A DNA stretch of 64,000 bases from an uncultured Eubacterium sp. (GTDB lineage: Bacteria; Bacillota; Clostridia; Lachnospirales; Lachnospiraceae). Position numbers and translations under genes: made by a program. Shown here in pieces: positions 50,991 through 60,398 of this stretch. The notes under the pieces are model-generated. The model made no database searches, was not told where the DNA came from, and saw only the letters and a list, made by a program, of their open reading frames with translations. The stretch lies in contig CAJUAU010000002.1 in assembly GCA_910584645.1 (NCBI GenBank), positions 208,515-272,514 on the forward strand, given 5' to 3'. Each line of letters begins with the position of its first letter. Position 1 is the stretch's first letter.

Positions 50991-51962
50991 TTATGATGGT
51001 GTTTGCTCAATGCGTTTGATCAGTGCCTCAATAAAACGCATCTCCATATCGCGGCAGCCCGTCAGGGAATAACCTTCCACCGCCTTCATCGCCTCCATGG
51101 CGATCTGCAGGGCCGCTCCCTTATCCTTCTCGACAAAGTACAGCCAGTAGGCAAAAACCCTCTTTGTATTCGCCTCCTCATTGCCTTCCATTTTTGCCAG
51201 AAAGGCTTTTCCATAAAAATGCGCCTTCCCCTCGTTGGGCTGAATGATCACATTATAAAATACAAATTCGCATAAACTGGATATCTCCCCCCGGGACCAT
51301 TTATCCGGCACATGATCCTCCATCTCGTCCATTACTTTCCGCAGACTGTCATAATCACCCTGATCCAGAAAATGATAATACAGCATCAGAAGATACTTTT
51401 TATAGACGGGCAGATCGGTCAGCTTTCCGGTGTAAGATACCGTCTGGATATCCAGCTCCGCCGGAGATCTGCCCTCCCGGATCGCCGCATAGCACCGCTC
51501 GTACTCGCGCCTCATGATCCCGGCCGCACCGCTGCCTGCTTTCTGCTTCTGGTTGAATGCCAGAAGCACCATCAGCACAGTAGTATATGCCACCATAACA
51601 ATGGCCATCGGAACCGTAAAGACATTTTTGGGCATAATCTTTGTCCCCCAGATCTGAAAACAGGCTGTCTCCGTAAAAAACAGCGCCACCGCCATGGAGA
51701 ATGCCCCGTAGATCAGATTCCTCATCCGGGTATCCTTCGGGTCTGTCATACTACAACTTATGTAGGGCTGTGGATCACACAGCCCGATGGAAAATCCTCT
51801 GTTTTTCTTACTGATTTTTATCATAAAAAAAATAAAGTGATCAAACCTGAAATGTAATAATGATCCCCCCACGATCCTGCCGATGGCGGCAGCGATCCCT
51901 ATGATGATATAACCAGCCAGTACACCGCCTGCCCCCATAAAAAACTGTGCTGCCCCGTCCAT
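50991..51962 (-). CDS. Membrane protein with TPR-like C-terminus
   Basis: 323 residues from the ATG at 51962; the longer open frame (to 52157) overlaps the neighbouring gene. One hydrophobic segment at the N-terminus and two near 80-145 (MRNLIYGAFSMAVALFFTET, VFTVPMAIVMVAYTTVLMVL), then about 170 helical residues with TPR character. It opens the leftward DUF5717/DUF5716 operon, 16 bases before DUF5717, and may be the membrane anchor of the complex. A TATAAT box on the minus strand lies at 52012-52017. Confidence 0.82.
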   Translation of the reverse strand: MDGAAQFFMGAGGVLAGYIIIGIAAAIGRIVGGSLLHFRFDHFIFFMIKISKKNRGFSIGLCDPQPYISCSMTDPKDTRMRNLIYGAFSMAVALFFTETACFQIWGTKIMPKNVFTVPMAIVMVAYTTVLMVLLAFNQKQKAGSGAAGIMRREYERCYAAIREGRSPAELDIQTVSYTGKLTDLPVYKKYLLMLYYHFLDQGDYDSLRKVMDEMEDHVPDKWSRGEISSLCEFVFYNVIIQPNEGKAHFYGKAFLAKMEGNEEANTKRVFAYWLYFVEKDKGAALQIAMEAMKAVEGYSLTGCRDMEMRFIEALIKRIEQTPS

Positions 51963-52098
51963 ACATATATCCGCCTTTCTCTGAAAGTGTCTGGATCCAT
52001 ATCCAGATTCTATTATAATTGTATATAAATACAGCGGTTTTGTAAATAGGAAATTCCAGTGCATTCCCTTTCCTGACCACTGTGGCTCCACCGCAGCT

Positions 52099-52647
52099 CT
52101 ACTGCAGCGCCCCCGCCAGCTGTATGATTCCGATGGCAGCCAGGGCGACCCCGGCAAAATAATGGGAGATTCCGATACATTTTACCTTCTTATCTGCCAG
52201 CAGCAAAAAACCATAGGTGAGAATCCCCACGATAAAGGGAAATATATAGGCTTCTGCCCCCATGGCGCACAGGCTGAGACCGCCGCAGAAAGAATCCGAG
52301 GCAAGTACACCTCCCAGAAGAACCCCCTCCCAGGGATCAATGCTCTTAGAGGAATCCGCGTCATAATTCTTTTCTTCCCGGTGGTGCCAGACGCCCCAGA
52401 CTGACCGCAGCCCGATGACAAAAAGCACAAAACCTCCTGCCATCTGGATATAAGCCGTATCCACAAAATGCCCCATGCCATTTCCCAAAAACACTGCAGC
52501 CATGGACGTAATGGCGGAGACCAGCGCCACGACCGCTTTTGTATACCAGGGGATACGGATGTCCCCTGCCCGGTAAGCAGCCCCCACCGCCCAAGAATCA
52601 ATGCTGGCGGATAAACCAAGCAATATTATCTTGATCACGTTCTCCAA
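52099..52647 (-). CDS. MntP/YtaF-family membrane protein
   Basis: 182 residues, six helices in two repeats. Each half starts with an Asp-containing helix: LLGLSASIDSWAVGAAYRAG and GVLLGGVLASDSFCGGLSLC. This is the LysE-like MntP/YtaF family, whose members export Mn2+ or act in sporulation. The phrase DSWAVGAAY is nearer to YtaF than to MntP, but the choice is uncertain. The start is a TTG with AGGAG 3 bases before; a GTG nine bases in is possible. A separate short transcript, divergent from the P-type ATPase. Confidence 0.85.
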   Translation of the reverse strand: MENVIKIILLGLSASIDSWAVGAAYRAGDIRIPWYTKAVVALVSAITSMAAVFLGNGMGHFVDTAYIQMAGGFVLFVIGLRSVWGVWHHREEKNYDADSSKSIDPWEGVLLGGVLASDSFCGGLSLCAMGAEAYIFPFIVGILTYGFLLLADKKVKCIGISHYFAGVALAAIGIIQLAGALQ

Positions 52648-52679
52648 ATTCTCCTAAAATCCGACTTATTTATTTTATC

Positions 52680-52708
52680 TTATGATTATCCTGGGGAAAA
52701 GTTATAAT
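52680..52708 (+). promoter_or_regulatory. Promoter of the P-type ATPase gene
   Basis: TTATGA (52680-52685), 17 bases, TATAAT (52703-52708), 51 bases before the ATG. Confidence 0.65.
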
Positions 52709-52759
52709 TCCAGATTTAAAGTCATAAAAATGATGTAAAACAGATTCGGGACAACAGGG

Positions 52760-55318
52760 ATGAAAAATAAAAGCGACTGGTATAACACACCTGCAAAAGA
52801 GATAGAAAAACATTTCCACACGGATATGGAAAATGGACTGCACCAGAAAAAAGCGGAGGCATATCTTCAAAAATACGGGAAAAACCAGCTGGCTCATAAA
52901 AAACCAGACAGCATGTTGAAAAATTTTATCGACCAGTTTAAGGATTTTATGATCATAACTCTTCTGATCGCCGCCGGCATCTCCTTTGCTGTCTCCTGTC
53001 TGGAGCATCGGATGGACTTGATCGAGCCCTCCATCATACTCGCCATTGTGATCATCAATGCGATTCTGGGCGTTGTTCAGGAAGCAAAGGCGAGACGTTC
53101 GCTGGAGGCGCTGAAAAACCTCTCCGCGCCCCTGGCGCTGGTATACCGGGAGGGTGAATTAAAGCAGATCGATTCCTCTCTTCTGGTTCCCGGAGATCTC
53201 ATCGTACTGGAAGCGGGAAATCTCGTTCCCGCCGATGCAAGGATCATATCTGTCATGGGACTTTCCATTGAGGAATCCACCCTGACCGGCGAGACAAATC
53301 CTATAGATAAATCCACCTCTCCCCTCCATCAGGAAAATCTTCCGGTGGCGGAACAGGTCAATATGGCATTTTCCGGAACACTTGTCATCTCTGGACACGG
53401 TCTTGCCATCGTGACTGCCACCGGAATGAATACCGAACTGGGGCACATCGCCGGAATGATCTCTTCTGAGACACCGCCAGACACCCCGCTCCAGAAAAAG
53501 CTGAACCATACGGGAAAACTCCTGGGGACACTGGCACTGATCATCTGTCTTGTCCTGTTTGTCCTTGGCATATATAAAAAGCAGCCTGTCTTTTCCATGT
53601 TTATGACCTCCGTCAGCCTGGGAGTGGCGGCGATCCCGGAGAGCCTTCCTGCCCTGGTCACGATCATGCTCTCCCTGGGAGTGGAGCGGATGGCAAAAAA
53701 ACGTGCTATCATCCGCAGGCTTCCTGCCGTAGAAACCCTTGGCAGCGCCACTGTGATCTGCTCAGATAAAACCGGAACTCTTACAGAAAACAAAATGACC
53801 GTGGTAAAAACCTATACCATGGACACCGCCCAGCGGCTGTTTACTTATTTCTGCCTGTGCAGCCACGGCATCGACCCCATGGAAAAGGCATTGTGGGAAT
53901 ACGCTGATACCCTGTCCATAAACATGGAAGCTGAACAGAGAAAAAGACATCTGAAAGACGAACTTCCCTTTGATTCCAAACGCAAACGGATGACTACATT
54001 TCATGAAACCTCAAAGGGGATTATGAGCATTACCAAAGGCGCGCCGGAGATCATTCTCAAAAGCTGCAGCCATATTTTGATCGATGGTGAGAAGAAACCC
54101 ATTACCCACAGCATACGGCGGAATATCGAACAGATCTTCCAGGAATTTGCCAGGGATGCCCTGCGTGTACTTGCCCTCGCCTGCCGGGAGGACATTGGCA
54201 CCCACCTGAAACATAACAAATCCGTCTATGAGGAAAATATGGTATTTGTCGGCCTGGCAGGCTTTATGGATCCTCCCAGAAAAGAAGCCGAATTTGCTGT
54301 CACAAAATGCCGCCACGCCGGGATCCGTCCCGTGATGATCACCGGCGACCATCAGGTCACCGCCTCCGCCATTGCCCATAAGCTGGGGATCTGCCGCCAT
54401 CACGACCAGGTCATGAGCGGCGCCCAGCTGGACCAGATCAGCGATGCTGAACTCTCCCGTGTCATCTATCAGTACCCCGTTTTTGCCAGAGTCTCTCCGG
54501 CTCACAAGGTACGTCTGGTGAAGGCATTCCAGAACAACGGAGAAATAGTCGCCATGACCGGAGACGGCGTCAATGACGCTCCGGCACTCCAAAAAGCGGA
54601 TATCGGCTGTGCCATGGGCAGATCTGGAACAGATGTGGCAAAAAATGCCGCCGATATGATCCTGATGGACGATAATTTTGCCACCATCGTCGATGCGGTG
54701 GAAGAGGGCAGGGGAATTTTCCAGAACATAAAAAAGGCCGTCCATTTTCTCCTTTCCTGTAACATTGGAGAGATCATGACGATCTTTGTGGCAATCCTAT
54801 TGGGAAGGGCCGCACCGCTGCTCCCGGTACAGCTCCTGTTTATCAATCTGGTCACCGATTCCTTTCCCGCCATCTGCCTGGGACTGGAACCACCAGAAAG
54901 CGATATTATGAACCATCCTCCCGTCTCCGCAGCGAAAGGACTCTTCGGAGGAGGCGGCATGTTTACCATCATTGTTGAGGGCATGTTCATCGGCTCCCTC
55001 GCCCTGTTCGCATACATGCTGGGCGGAGATGCCGCGGGAAGTACGATGTGCTTCGCTGTGCTCTCCCTGTCCCAGCTGATTCATTCCCTGAACATGAGAA
55101 GCAGCACCCATTCCATCTTTAAGATTGGATTTTTCACTAATAAAAAGCTTCTGTTCAGCGTGATCTTCTGCATCGCCCTGCAGTGCGCTGCCATATCTGT
55201 TCCCACACTGCAGATGATCTTCCACACCACATCCCTGTCGGTTTCACAGTGGATCCTGGTGGGAATACTGGCACTGATGCCGGTGCCGCTGGTGGAACTC
55301 GAGAAAAGGGCTGGCTGA
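52760..55318 (+). CDS. Calcium-type P-ATPase (P2A)
   Basis: 852 residues, ten helices. TGET in the actuator domain, the phosphorylation motif CSDKTGTLTENKM, KGAPE in the nucleotide domain and MTGDGVNDAPAL are complete. The Ca2+-site residues of SERCA-like pumps are present: AAIPESLPAL in helix 4 (a Ser replaces the usual Gly), NIGE in helix 5 and NLVTD in helix 6. It should export Ca2+ from the cytoplasm. The ribosome binding site is weak (CAGGG). The final codons run into a copy of the dispersed repeat, so the C-terminus ends in GGCTGGCTGA, with the stop inside the hairpin. Confidence 0.94.
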   Translation: MKNKSDWYNTPAKEIEKHFHTDMENGLHQKKAEAYLQKYGKNQLAHKKPDSMLKNFIDQFKDFMIITLLIAAGISFAVSCLEHRMDLIEPSIILAIVIINAILGVVQEAKARRSLEALKNLSAPLALVYREGELKQIDSSLLVPGDLIVLEAGNLVPADARIISVMGLSIEESTLTGETNPIDKSTSPLHQENLPVAEQVNMAFSGTLVISGHGLAIVTATGMNTELGHIAGMISSETPPDTPLQKKLNHTGKLLGTLALIICLVLFVLGIYKKQPVFSMFMTSVSLGVAAIPESLPALVTIMLSLGVERMAKKRAIIRRLPAVETLGSATVICSDKTGTLTENKMTVVKTYTMDTAQRLFTYFCLCSHGIDPMEKALWEYADTLSINMEAEQRKRHLKDELPFDSKRKRMTTFHETSKGIMSITKGAPEIILKSCSHILIDGEKKPITHSIRRNIEQIFQEFARDALRVLALACREDIGTHLKHNKSVYEENMVFVGLAGFMDPPRKEAEFAVTKCRHAGIRPVMITGDHQVTASAIAHKLGICRHHDQVMSGAQLDQISDAELSRVIYQYPVFARVSPAHKVRLVKAFQNNGEIVAMTGDGVNDAPALQKADIGCAMGRSGTDVAKNAADMILMDDNFATIVDAVEEGRGIFQNIKKAVHFLLSCNIGEIMTIFVAILLGRAAPLLPVQLLFINLVTDSFPAICLGLEPPESDIMNHPPVSAAKGLFGGGGMFTIIVEGMFIGSLALFAYMLGGDAAGSTMCFAVLSLSQLIHSLNMRSSTHSIFKIGFFTNKKLLFSVIFCIALQCAAISVPTLQMIFHTTSLSVSQWILVGILALMPVPLVELEKRAG

Positions 55319-55430
55319 AAAGCGCAGCCCTCCGGAGAATCAGCGAAGCTGATTCTCTGCTCCGCAAATTGATAACTTTCCCCAAAAAGGGCTGGCTGAA
55401 AAGCGCAGCCCTCTGGGGAATCAGCTTCAT
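55308..55430. repeat. Tandem pair of dispersed modular repeats, the second a terminator
   Basis: GGGCTGGCTGAAAAGCGCAG appears at about 55309 and again at 55388, 79 bases apart. Between them lie GAATCAGC-gaa-GCTGATTC and TGCTCCGCAAATTGATAACTTT. On the minus strand the second copy (55383-55412) is a hairpin followed by five T and is the likely terminator of the leucine-rich-repeat gene. The first copy overlaps the stop codon of the P-type ATPase on the plus strand. Confidence 0.75.
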
Positions 55431-55446
55431 ACTGGTACACCAGGTA

Positions 55447-56748
55447 TCATCCCATCTTAAACACTTTTGATTTACTCCAACACCAGTCGTTGCTATCATT
55501 TTCATCATTGACATACTTGTCATCATATAACGTGAACTGGAAATAGTACGTCTTTCCTTTTTTGGCTTTTATGGTAAATTTCTTTTTGTACCCTTTCGGC
55601 TTTCCCGAAAGATATTTTTGTATTTTTTTGCAGTTTCTCATGGTCGGCTCCGTGGAGTAGCGCACACCGATTCCATCCAGTATACATCGTGTCTCGCTCG
55701 CATCTGTCGTGATGGTAATACGATTCTTGCTTTTCTTTTTGATTGACACCTTTACAAATCTCGGCATGACAACGATGGCTCCCTTATCTTTGGCACCCTC
55801 TGGCACATAGTCAAGACTTTCAATCCATGTCGTGGATTTCGCAAACCGTTTTTCGTTCCAGTTCCATCCAAAAAATACATGTCCTTTCTTTTTGGCCGCG
55901 GGCATTTCTGCAGCGAATCCATATTCATATTTTGAGGGGCGCTTACCCAGACAAGTGACGCCCTTCATATATTTGTACACTATCTTGTACTTCTTGCCCT
56001 TTCCAAACGCTGTTTTCCCTGCTCCCACGACATCCGTCCTCACACCGTCTACACTCCATTTGACCAGGTTTGTCTCAATCTCAAATTCCTTTAAACGAAA
56101 ATCAAGTGAAGAATGATTTTGAATCTCGCGCAACGACACAGCATCCATATAGCTCTTGTCCATACTCCTCACTCCTCTTCCGATGACAAGTTTCTTCAAA
56201 AACCTCATTTTAGACAGAGCATCCTTACAGATCTTCTCTACACCGTCCGGGATTATCAGCTCCTGTATAGCGTCAGAGTATTCAAATATACCCACACTCA
56301 ATATTTTCAGGTTTTGAGAAAGACGAACTTTTTCCAAATAATCGCAAGAGGCGAAAGCACCCCCACCAACTGAGACAACCGAATCCGGCATAGACAATTC
56401 TGTAATCTTAGAACAACGAAATGCCCCACTTCCTATATTTGTAAGACTATATGGCAGGATCACTTCACCTGCACTGCACTCATAAAATGTCCCCGCTGCA
56501 ATCGAGGTTATCCCCCCCTCCACGACAATTTTTTTTACATCCTCTTTACTTGCCCGCACCAATCGCTCTGAGGTGCCGATCTCTCCTGTCCCACGTATAA
56601 CCATTGTCCCATCGTTATACATGAACCACTGAGCCGTTTCCCCACAGGTTCCTGTCTCTACCGCCTGTGCCGCCCTGACAGGCGGAGCGGAGAGTAAGAT
56701 CAGGCACAGGAAAAACAAACCAGTTAAGAAAATATGTTTCATATGCAT
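55447..56748 (-). CDS. Secreted leucine-rich-repeat (BspA-like) protein
   Basis: 433 residues. A signal peptide covers about residues 1-26. Residues about 60-215 hold five or six LRR_5 repeats (SIAAGTFYECSAGEVILPYSL, NIGSGAFRCSKITELSMP and so on, about 23 residues each, described by position). The C-terminal half has a basic, Lys-rich region (about 240-430) with fibronectin-like strands (KKGKTYYFQFTLYDD). No LPXTG motif is seen; Lys-rich segments may bind the anionic wall polymer made by the neighbouring operon. It ends that operon, 63 bases after the TagB-like gene. Confidence 0.88.
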   Translation of the reverse strand: MHMKHIFLTGLFFLCLILLSAPPVRAAQAVETGTCGETAQWFMYNDGTMVIRGTGEIGTSERLVRASKEDVKKIVVEGGITSIAAGTFYECSAGEVILPYSLTNIGSGAFRCSKITELSMPDSVVSVGGGAFASCDYLEKVRLSQNLKILSVGIFEYSDAIQELIIPDGVEKICKDALSKMRFLKKLVIGRGVRSMDKSYMDAVSLREIQNHSSLDFRLKEFEIETNLVKWSVDGVRTDVVGAGKTAFGKGKKYKIVYKYMKGVTCLGKRPSKYEYGFAAEMPAAKKKGHVFFGWNWNEKRFAKSTTWIESLDYVPEGAKDKGAIVVMPRFVKVSIKKKSKNRITITTDASETRCILDGIGVRYSTEPTMRNCKKIQKYLSGKPKGYKKKFTIKAKKGKTYYFQFTLYDDKYVNDENDSNDWCWSKSKVFKMG

Positions 56749-56811
56749 ATAATCTCGCCTCTACTTTCTATCCAGTGACATAATCTAATCGCCCTCGCTC
56801 CAGTACCTTTT

Positions 56812-57993
56812 TTACCCGATCAGCTCCTCAATGAGCTTCACCACCTTTTCCGATGCTCTTCCATCGTCCCAGATGTTATATTTCCCACGGAATTTCTCGA
56901 ACCGCTCTTCGTATTCCTTCGGATCATGATTCAGTATATTGTCTATAAGCTGTTCTGTATCCGATGAGATCGGTCCCGGCATCTCTCCCTCATAGTCAAA
57001 ATAAAATCCTCTCAGGTCATTTCTGTATTTGTCCAGATCGTAGGCATAGAAAAACATCGGCCGTTTGAGAATGCTGTAATCAAACATAACAGAAGAATAA
57101 TCTGTGATCAGCATATCAGACACAAGAAACAACTCCGCTATGTCATAGCTCTGGTCAAAATGATAAATAAATCCTTTATAGGGAAACCAGTCAATATAGT
57201 CCATGATCAGATAATGATACTTGACGATCAGTATATAATCTTCCTGAAGTCTCTCCATAAGAAGGTCAAAAGAGAGTTTCGGGCTGAACTTATAGCTGGT
57301 GTTCTCTTCAAATTCATCGTCACGGAATGTGGGCGCATATAAAAGGATCTTTTTATCCAGCGGCAGCCCCAGCCGTTTTTTCAACAGCCAGATATCCTCA
57401 TCATTGTTTTTTGAAAGCAGCAGGTCATTTCTCGGATATCCGATCTCTAACATCTCCTTATCAAAGGCAAAAGCGCGCCGGAAGGTAGCTGTGGAAAATG
57501 GGTTCTGGGAGATCAGATAATCCCAGATCTGCACATTTTTCACAAAGCCCTTCTGATATGTGCCAATGTCTGTCTCATTCATCATAAATACATTATCCAT
57601 GTCGAGAACCAGTTTCTTTAACGGCGTTCCATGCCAGGTCTGGATATAATAACAGTTTTTCCGCTTTATAAGCCATTCCGGCTGACGGCAGTCAAACACC
57701 CATACCTTTGCTGTCGCCATATAATAAAGATAGCGCAGCCGCCCATAGCGGAACTGGTAACCGTCCCCAGGGATCGGATAAGGAATACTTTCATAAAACC
57801 AGGTGCATTCCCATTTTTCCTGATAACCATTTTCCACCATATACTCAAAAATATGCCTTGGATTTCCCGAATAACTCTTTCCCAGACTGGAATCAAATAC
57901 GATCCGTCTTTTGTTTACCGGGAGTACAACACACATGACACGGTAGATAATGATCACTATCCTTTTTACGAGAAACCGAATGAAATTTCTCAT
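56812..57993 (-). CDS. CDP-glycerol glycerophosphotransferase family protein (TagB/TagF-like)
   Basis: 393 residues. One N-terminal hydrophobic stretch (about 5-25) for membrane association. The glycerophosphotransferase GT-B domain shows QTWHGTPLKKL, GYPRNDLLL, KILLYAPTFRDDEF, and SDMLITDYSSVMFDYSILKRP; the last two hold the catalytic and CDP-glycerol residues. It adds glycerol- or ribitol-phosphate in teichoic-acid-like polymers. The start overlaps the preceding gene by 4 bases (ATGA). It lacks the GT2 domain of its two upstream paralogues. Confidence 0.93.
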   Translation of the reverse strand: MRNFIRFLVKRIVIIIYRVMCVVLPVNKRRIVFDSSLGKSYSGNPRHIFEYMVENGYQEKWECTWFYESIPYPIPGDGYQFRYGRLRYLYYMATAKVWVFDCRQPEWLIKRKNCYYIQTWHGTPLKKLVLDMDNVFMMNETDIGTYQKGFVKNVQIWDYLISQNPFSTATFRRAFAFDKEMLEIGYPRNDLLLSKNNDEDIWLLKKRLGLPLDKKILLYAPTFRDDEFEENTSYKFSPKLSFDLLMERLQEDYILIVKYHYLIMDYIDWFPYKGFIYHFDQSYDIAELFLVSDMLITDYSSVMFDYSILKRPMFFYAYDLDKYRNDLRGFYFDYEGEMPGPISSDTEQLIDNILNHDPKEYEERFEKFRGKYNIWDDGRASEKVVKLIEELIG

Positions 57994-60368
57994 GTCTGCT
58001 CCTTCCCGAACACAATATCAATGGCACGCTGGGAAGCAAAACCGTCATCCACACTGCAGAATCTCTCATAAAACTGCTCATAGCGCTCCTTGTACTGTTC
58101 CGTAACTTTATCAATATTATGAAGTGCCTCCACAAGTTCATCATTTGTCTGAAGGATCGGTCCCGGAAGCTCCGTGTTCATATCAAAATACATTCCCCGG
58201 ATCTCTCCTTTGTAATCCTCATAATCATAAGCAAAAAACAACATCGGCCGCCTCAGGTTGGCAAAATCAAAAAAAACAGAGGAATAATCCGTAATACATA
58301 TATCCGAAGCCAGATACAGTCTAGAAACGTCATTGTAGGTACTTCCGTTATATACAAAATCTTCCAGGCCCGTGAGATCAAGAATATCCGCGATGTAGTA
58401 ATGGGTCCTGAGAAGCAGTACACTGTCTTTGCCAAATTCCCGGCGCATCCGTTCCAGATCCATAGCCAGGGTAAATTTATATTTTGCCTTGCCATAAAAC
58501 TGATTGTCACGCCACGTCGGCGCATACAGGATCACCCGTTTGTCCTCTGGGATACCAAACTCCCGTTTTACTTCCTTTGCAATCTCCCCGGCGCGCTCCG
58601 AATAAAGAATATCGTTCCGCGGGTATCCCACCTCAATGATCTGCTCCCTCGGATAGCAGAAGGCGCGCTCAAATACATCCGTGGAAAAACGGTTTGCTGA
58701 GATCAGATAGTTCCACGCCTTGCTCTGACGGTAAAATAATTTCTTATGATCCTGGCTCACTGCATGGATATCATCCAGATCAAAAGCAAGTTTTTTCAGT
58801 GGTGTTCCATGCCAGGTTTCAAGAAATACGACTCCCTCCCGTTTTTTAAACCATGCCGGCTGCCTCGTATTACAGATAAAATATTTAGCCCGGGAGGTAT
58901 AGTATACATATCTCAGGGAATGTCTCTTACAGATGGAAGGATGTCCTTTCATCTCCGGGGCCCTCTTATTCAGGCACCAGATATAACGGTATTTATCACC
59001 ATAAGTATCATACAGATATTCATATAGATACTTCGGACTGTCCGAATAACTCTTTCCAAAAAAGCTCTCCACAAATACCCAGTTTTCTTTTGTCGGCATT
59101 TTCCTAAAAAAGCGTTTGTCCAGAAATCTCCAGTACTGTATAGGTTTTCCGAACAGACCTCTTTTCTTTTTAAATACATAGGCAAGCCGTCCCATCGGTT
59201 TTGCCAGACGGTATTTCCCCCTCACAATAAACTCCAGTTCACGGCGCCTGAAAAATTTCAGGTCCTTCTTAATGCGCCTTAAATCCTCTTTCGGGATCTT
59301 CTGGAGATTTTGCGTATACCTTATGCTCTTCTGTCCCTTCAGGCTGCTGGGGAACTTACCAAGAGTAAACATACAAAGACAGCGGGACAAAGCATAGCGG
59401 AGATGTTCATCTGCCTGGGCAAGAATCTCATACGCCTGCTCGTGGCTCTCTATGTATTCACGAGTTCTGCGTTTTCTCTTTTTCTGGCTCAATGCCGGCA
59501 GATGAATGGGATCATTCCGGTGTCTCCACACATAGATACTGCTGCCATCCACCCACATGTCTCCGGCCGCCCCGGCAAGAACCTTAGCCACCACCGGCAT
59601 ATCCGAATAAAAGGTATTGTATTCATCAAAGGCCATTCCCAGGCTGTCAAAATAATCCCTTCGGATCAACAAATGCTGTATTGTAAAACGTTTTTTCAGA
59701 ATCTGTTCCAGTCCCTCTCCCTCCAGAGGACATACCCCCTCGATCTCGGAATCCGGTTTGGCTTTCTCAAAATCAAAACTCACCGGACGGAACCAGGAAC
59801 TCCAGCGGTTGCCAGTGACCACCTTGGCCTTTTTCTCCTCTGCCAGCTTCACCAGCTTTGCCAGTGCGTCTTCCCACAGGTAATCGTCGGCATCCAGAAA
59901 GTAAATATACTCACCCTCTGCATACTTCAAGCCCATATTCCTTGCAGCTGCCACGCCAAAGGGGCGCAGCGGAATCTCCAGCTCTCCTTCAAAAGGCGTA
60001 TCCCCGCTGGCCGAAGCACTTCCTGAATCATCCATGTCATTATCATCTTCACTGGCCGCCTGGGATCTCTCCCGTTCTTCTTTATAGGCCTCATATTCTT
60101 CCTCTGTCATGCCCAGGGATTTTCTTTTCTCATTCTCAAAAAACTGATGTTTCCTGTCAAAATACTCATCCGCATCAATTTCATCATCCATCACAATATG
60201 CTTCACATTTTTCATGGCCAGCACCTGATCTGGAACCTCATGCCCATCCTTGTCATCTACCAGAATGATCTCAAAATCAGACAGATTCTGATCCTCAATA
60301 CTTTGAATGCATTCTTCCAAATAGGACGGTCCCTTCAGATAAGGGACGATAACACTTACCTTTGACAT
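57990..60368 (-). CDS. GT2 glycosyltransferase fused to CDP-glycerol glycerophosphotransferase, copy 2
   Basis: 792 residues from the ATG at 60368 (GGAGG 5 bases before); a TTG at 60380 lies in the site itself. The GT2 domain (about 1-300) has VIVPYLKGPSYLEECIQS and YIYFLDADDYL. Between the first strand-helix units is an insertion (about 70-130), acidic and Ser-rich (ASEDDNDMDDSGSASASG), that normal GT2 domains lack. The C-terminal transferase (about 420-790) has ETWHGTPLKKL, GYPRNDILY, VILYAPTWRDNQF and ITDYSSVFFDFANLRRP. The protein probably alternates sugar and glycerol-phosphate addition. Confidence 0.92.
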   Translation of the reverse strand: MSKVSVIVPYLKGPSYLEECIQSIEDQNLSDFEIILVDDKDGHEVPDQVLAMKNVKHIVMDDEIDADEYFDRKHQFFENEKRKSLGMTEEEYEAYKEERERSQAASEDDNDMDDSGSASASGDTPFEGELEIPLRPFGVAAARNMGLKYAEGEYIYFLDADDYLWEDALAKLVKLAEEKKAKVVTGNRWSSWFRPVSFDFEKAKPDSEIEGVCPLEGEGLEQILKKRFTIQHLLIRRDYFDSLGMAFDEYNTFYSDMPVVAKVLAGAAGDMWVDGSSIYVWRHRNDPIHLPALSQKKRKRRTREYIESHEQAYEILAQADEHLRYALSRCLCMFTLGKFPSSLKGQKSIRYTQNLQKIPKEDLRRIKKDLKFFRRRELEFIVRGKYRLAKPMGRLAYVFKKKRGLFGKPIQYWRFLDKRFFRKMPTKENWVFVESFFGKSYSDSPKYLYEYLYDTYGDKYRYIWCLNKRAPEMKGHPSICKRHSLRYVYYTSRAKYFICNTRQPAWFKKREGVVFLETWHGTPLKKLAFDLDDIHAVSQDHKKLFYRQSKAWNYLISANRFSTDVFERAFCYPREQIIEVGYPRNDILYSERAGEIAKEVKREFGIPEDKRVILYAPTWRDNQFYGKAKYKFTLAMDLERMRREFGKDSVLLLRTHYYIADILDLTGLEDFVYNGSTYNDVSRLYLASDICITDYSSVFFDFANLRRPMLFFAYDYEDYKGEIRGMYFDMNTELPGPILQTNDELVEALHNIDKVTEQYKERYEQFYERFCSVDDGFASQRAIDIVFGKEQT

Positions 60369-60398
60369 TTTATCCTCCAAACCTTCCTCTGCAATATT

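Noticed and set aside
53329..55526. Several minus-strand frames opposite the P-type ATPase
   Set aside because: All lie opposite strongly conserved ATPase motifs and lack start signals.
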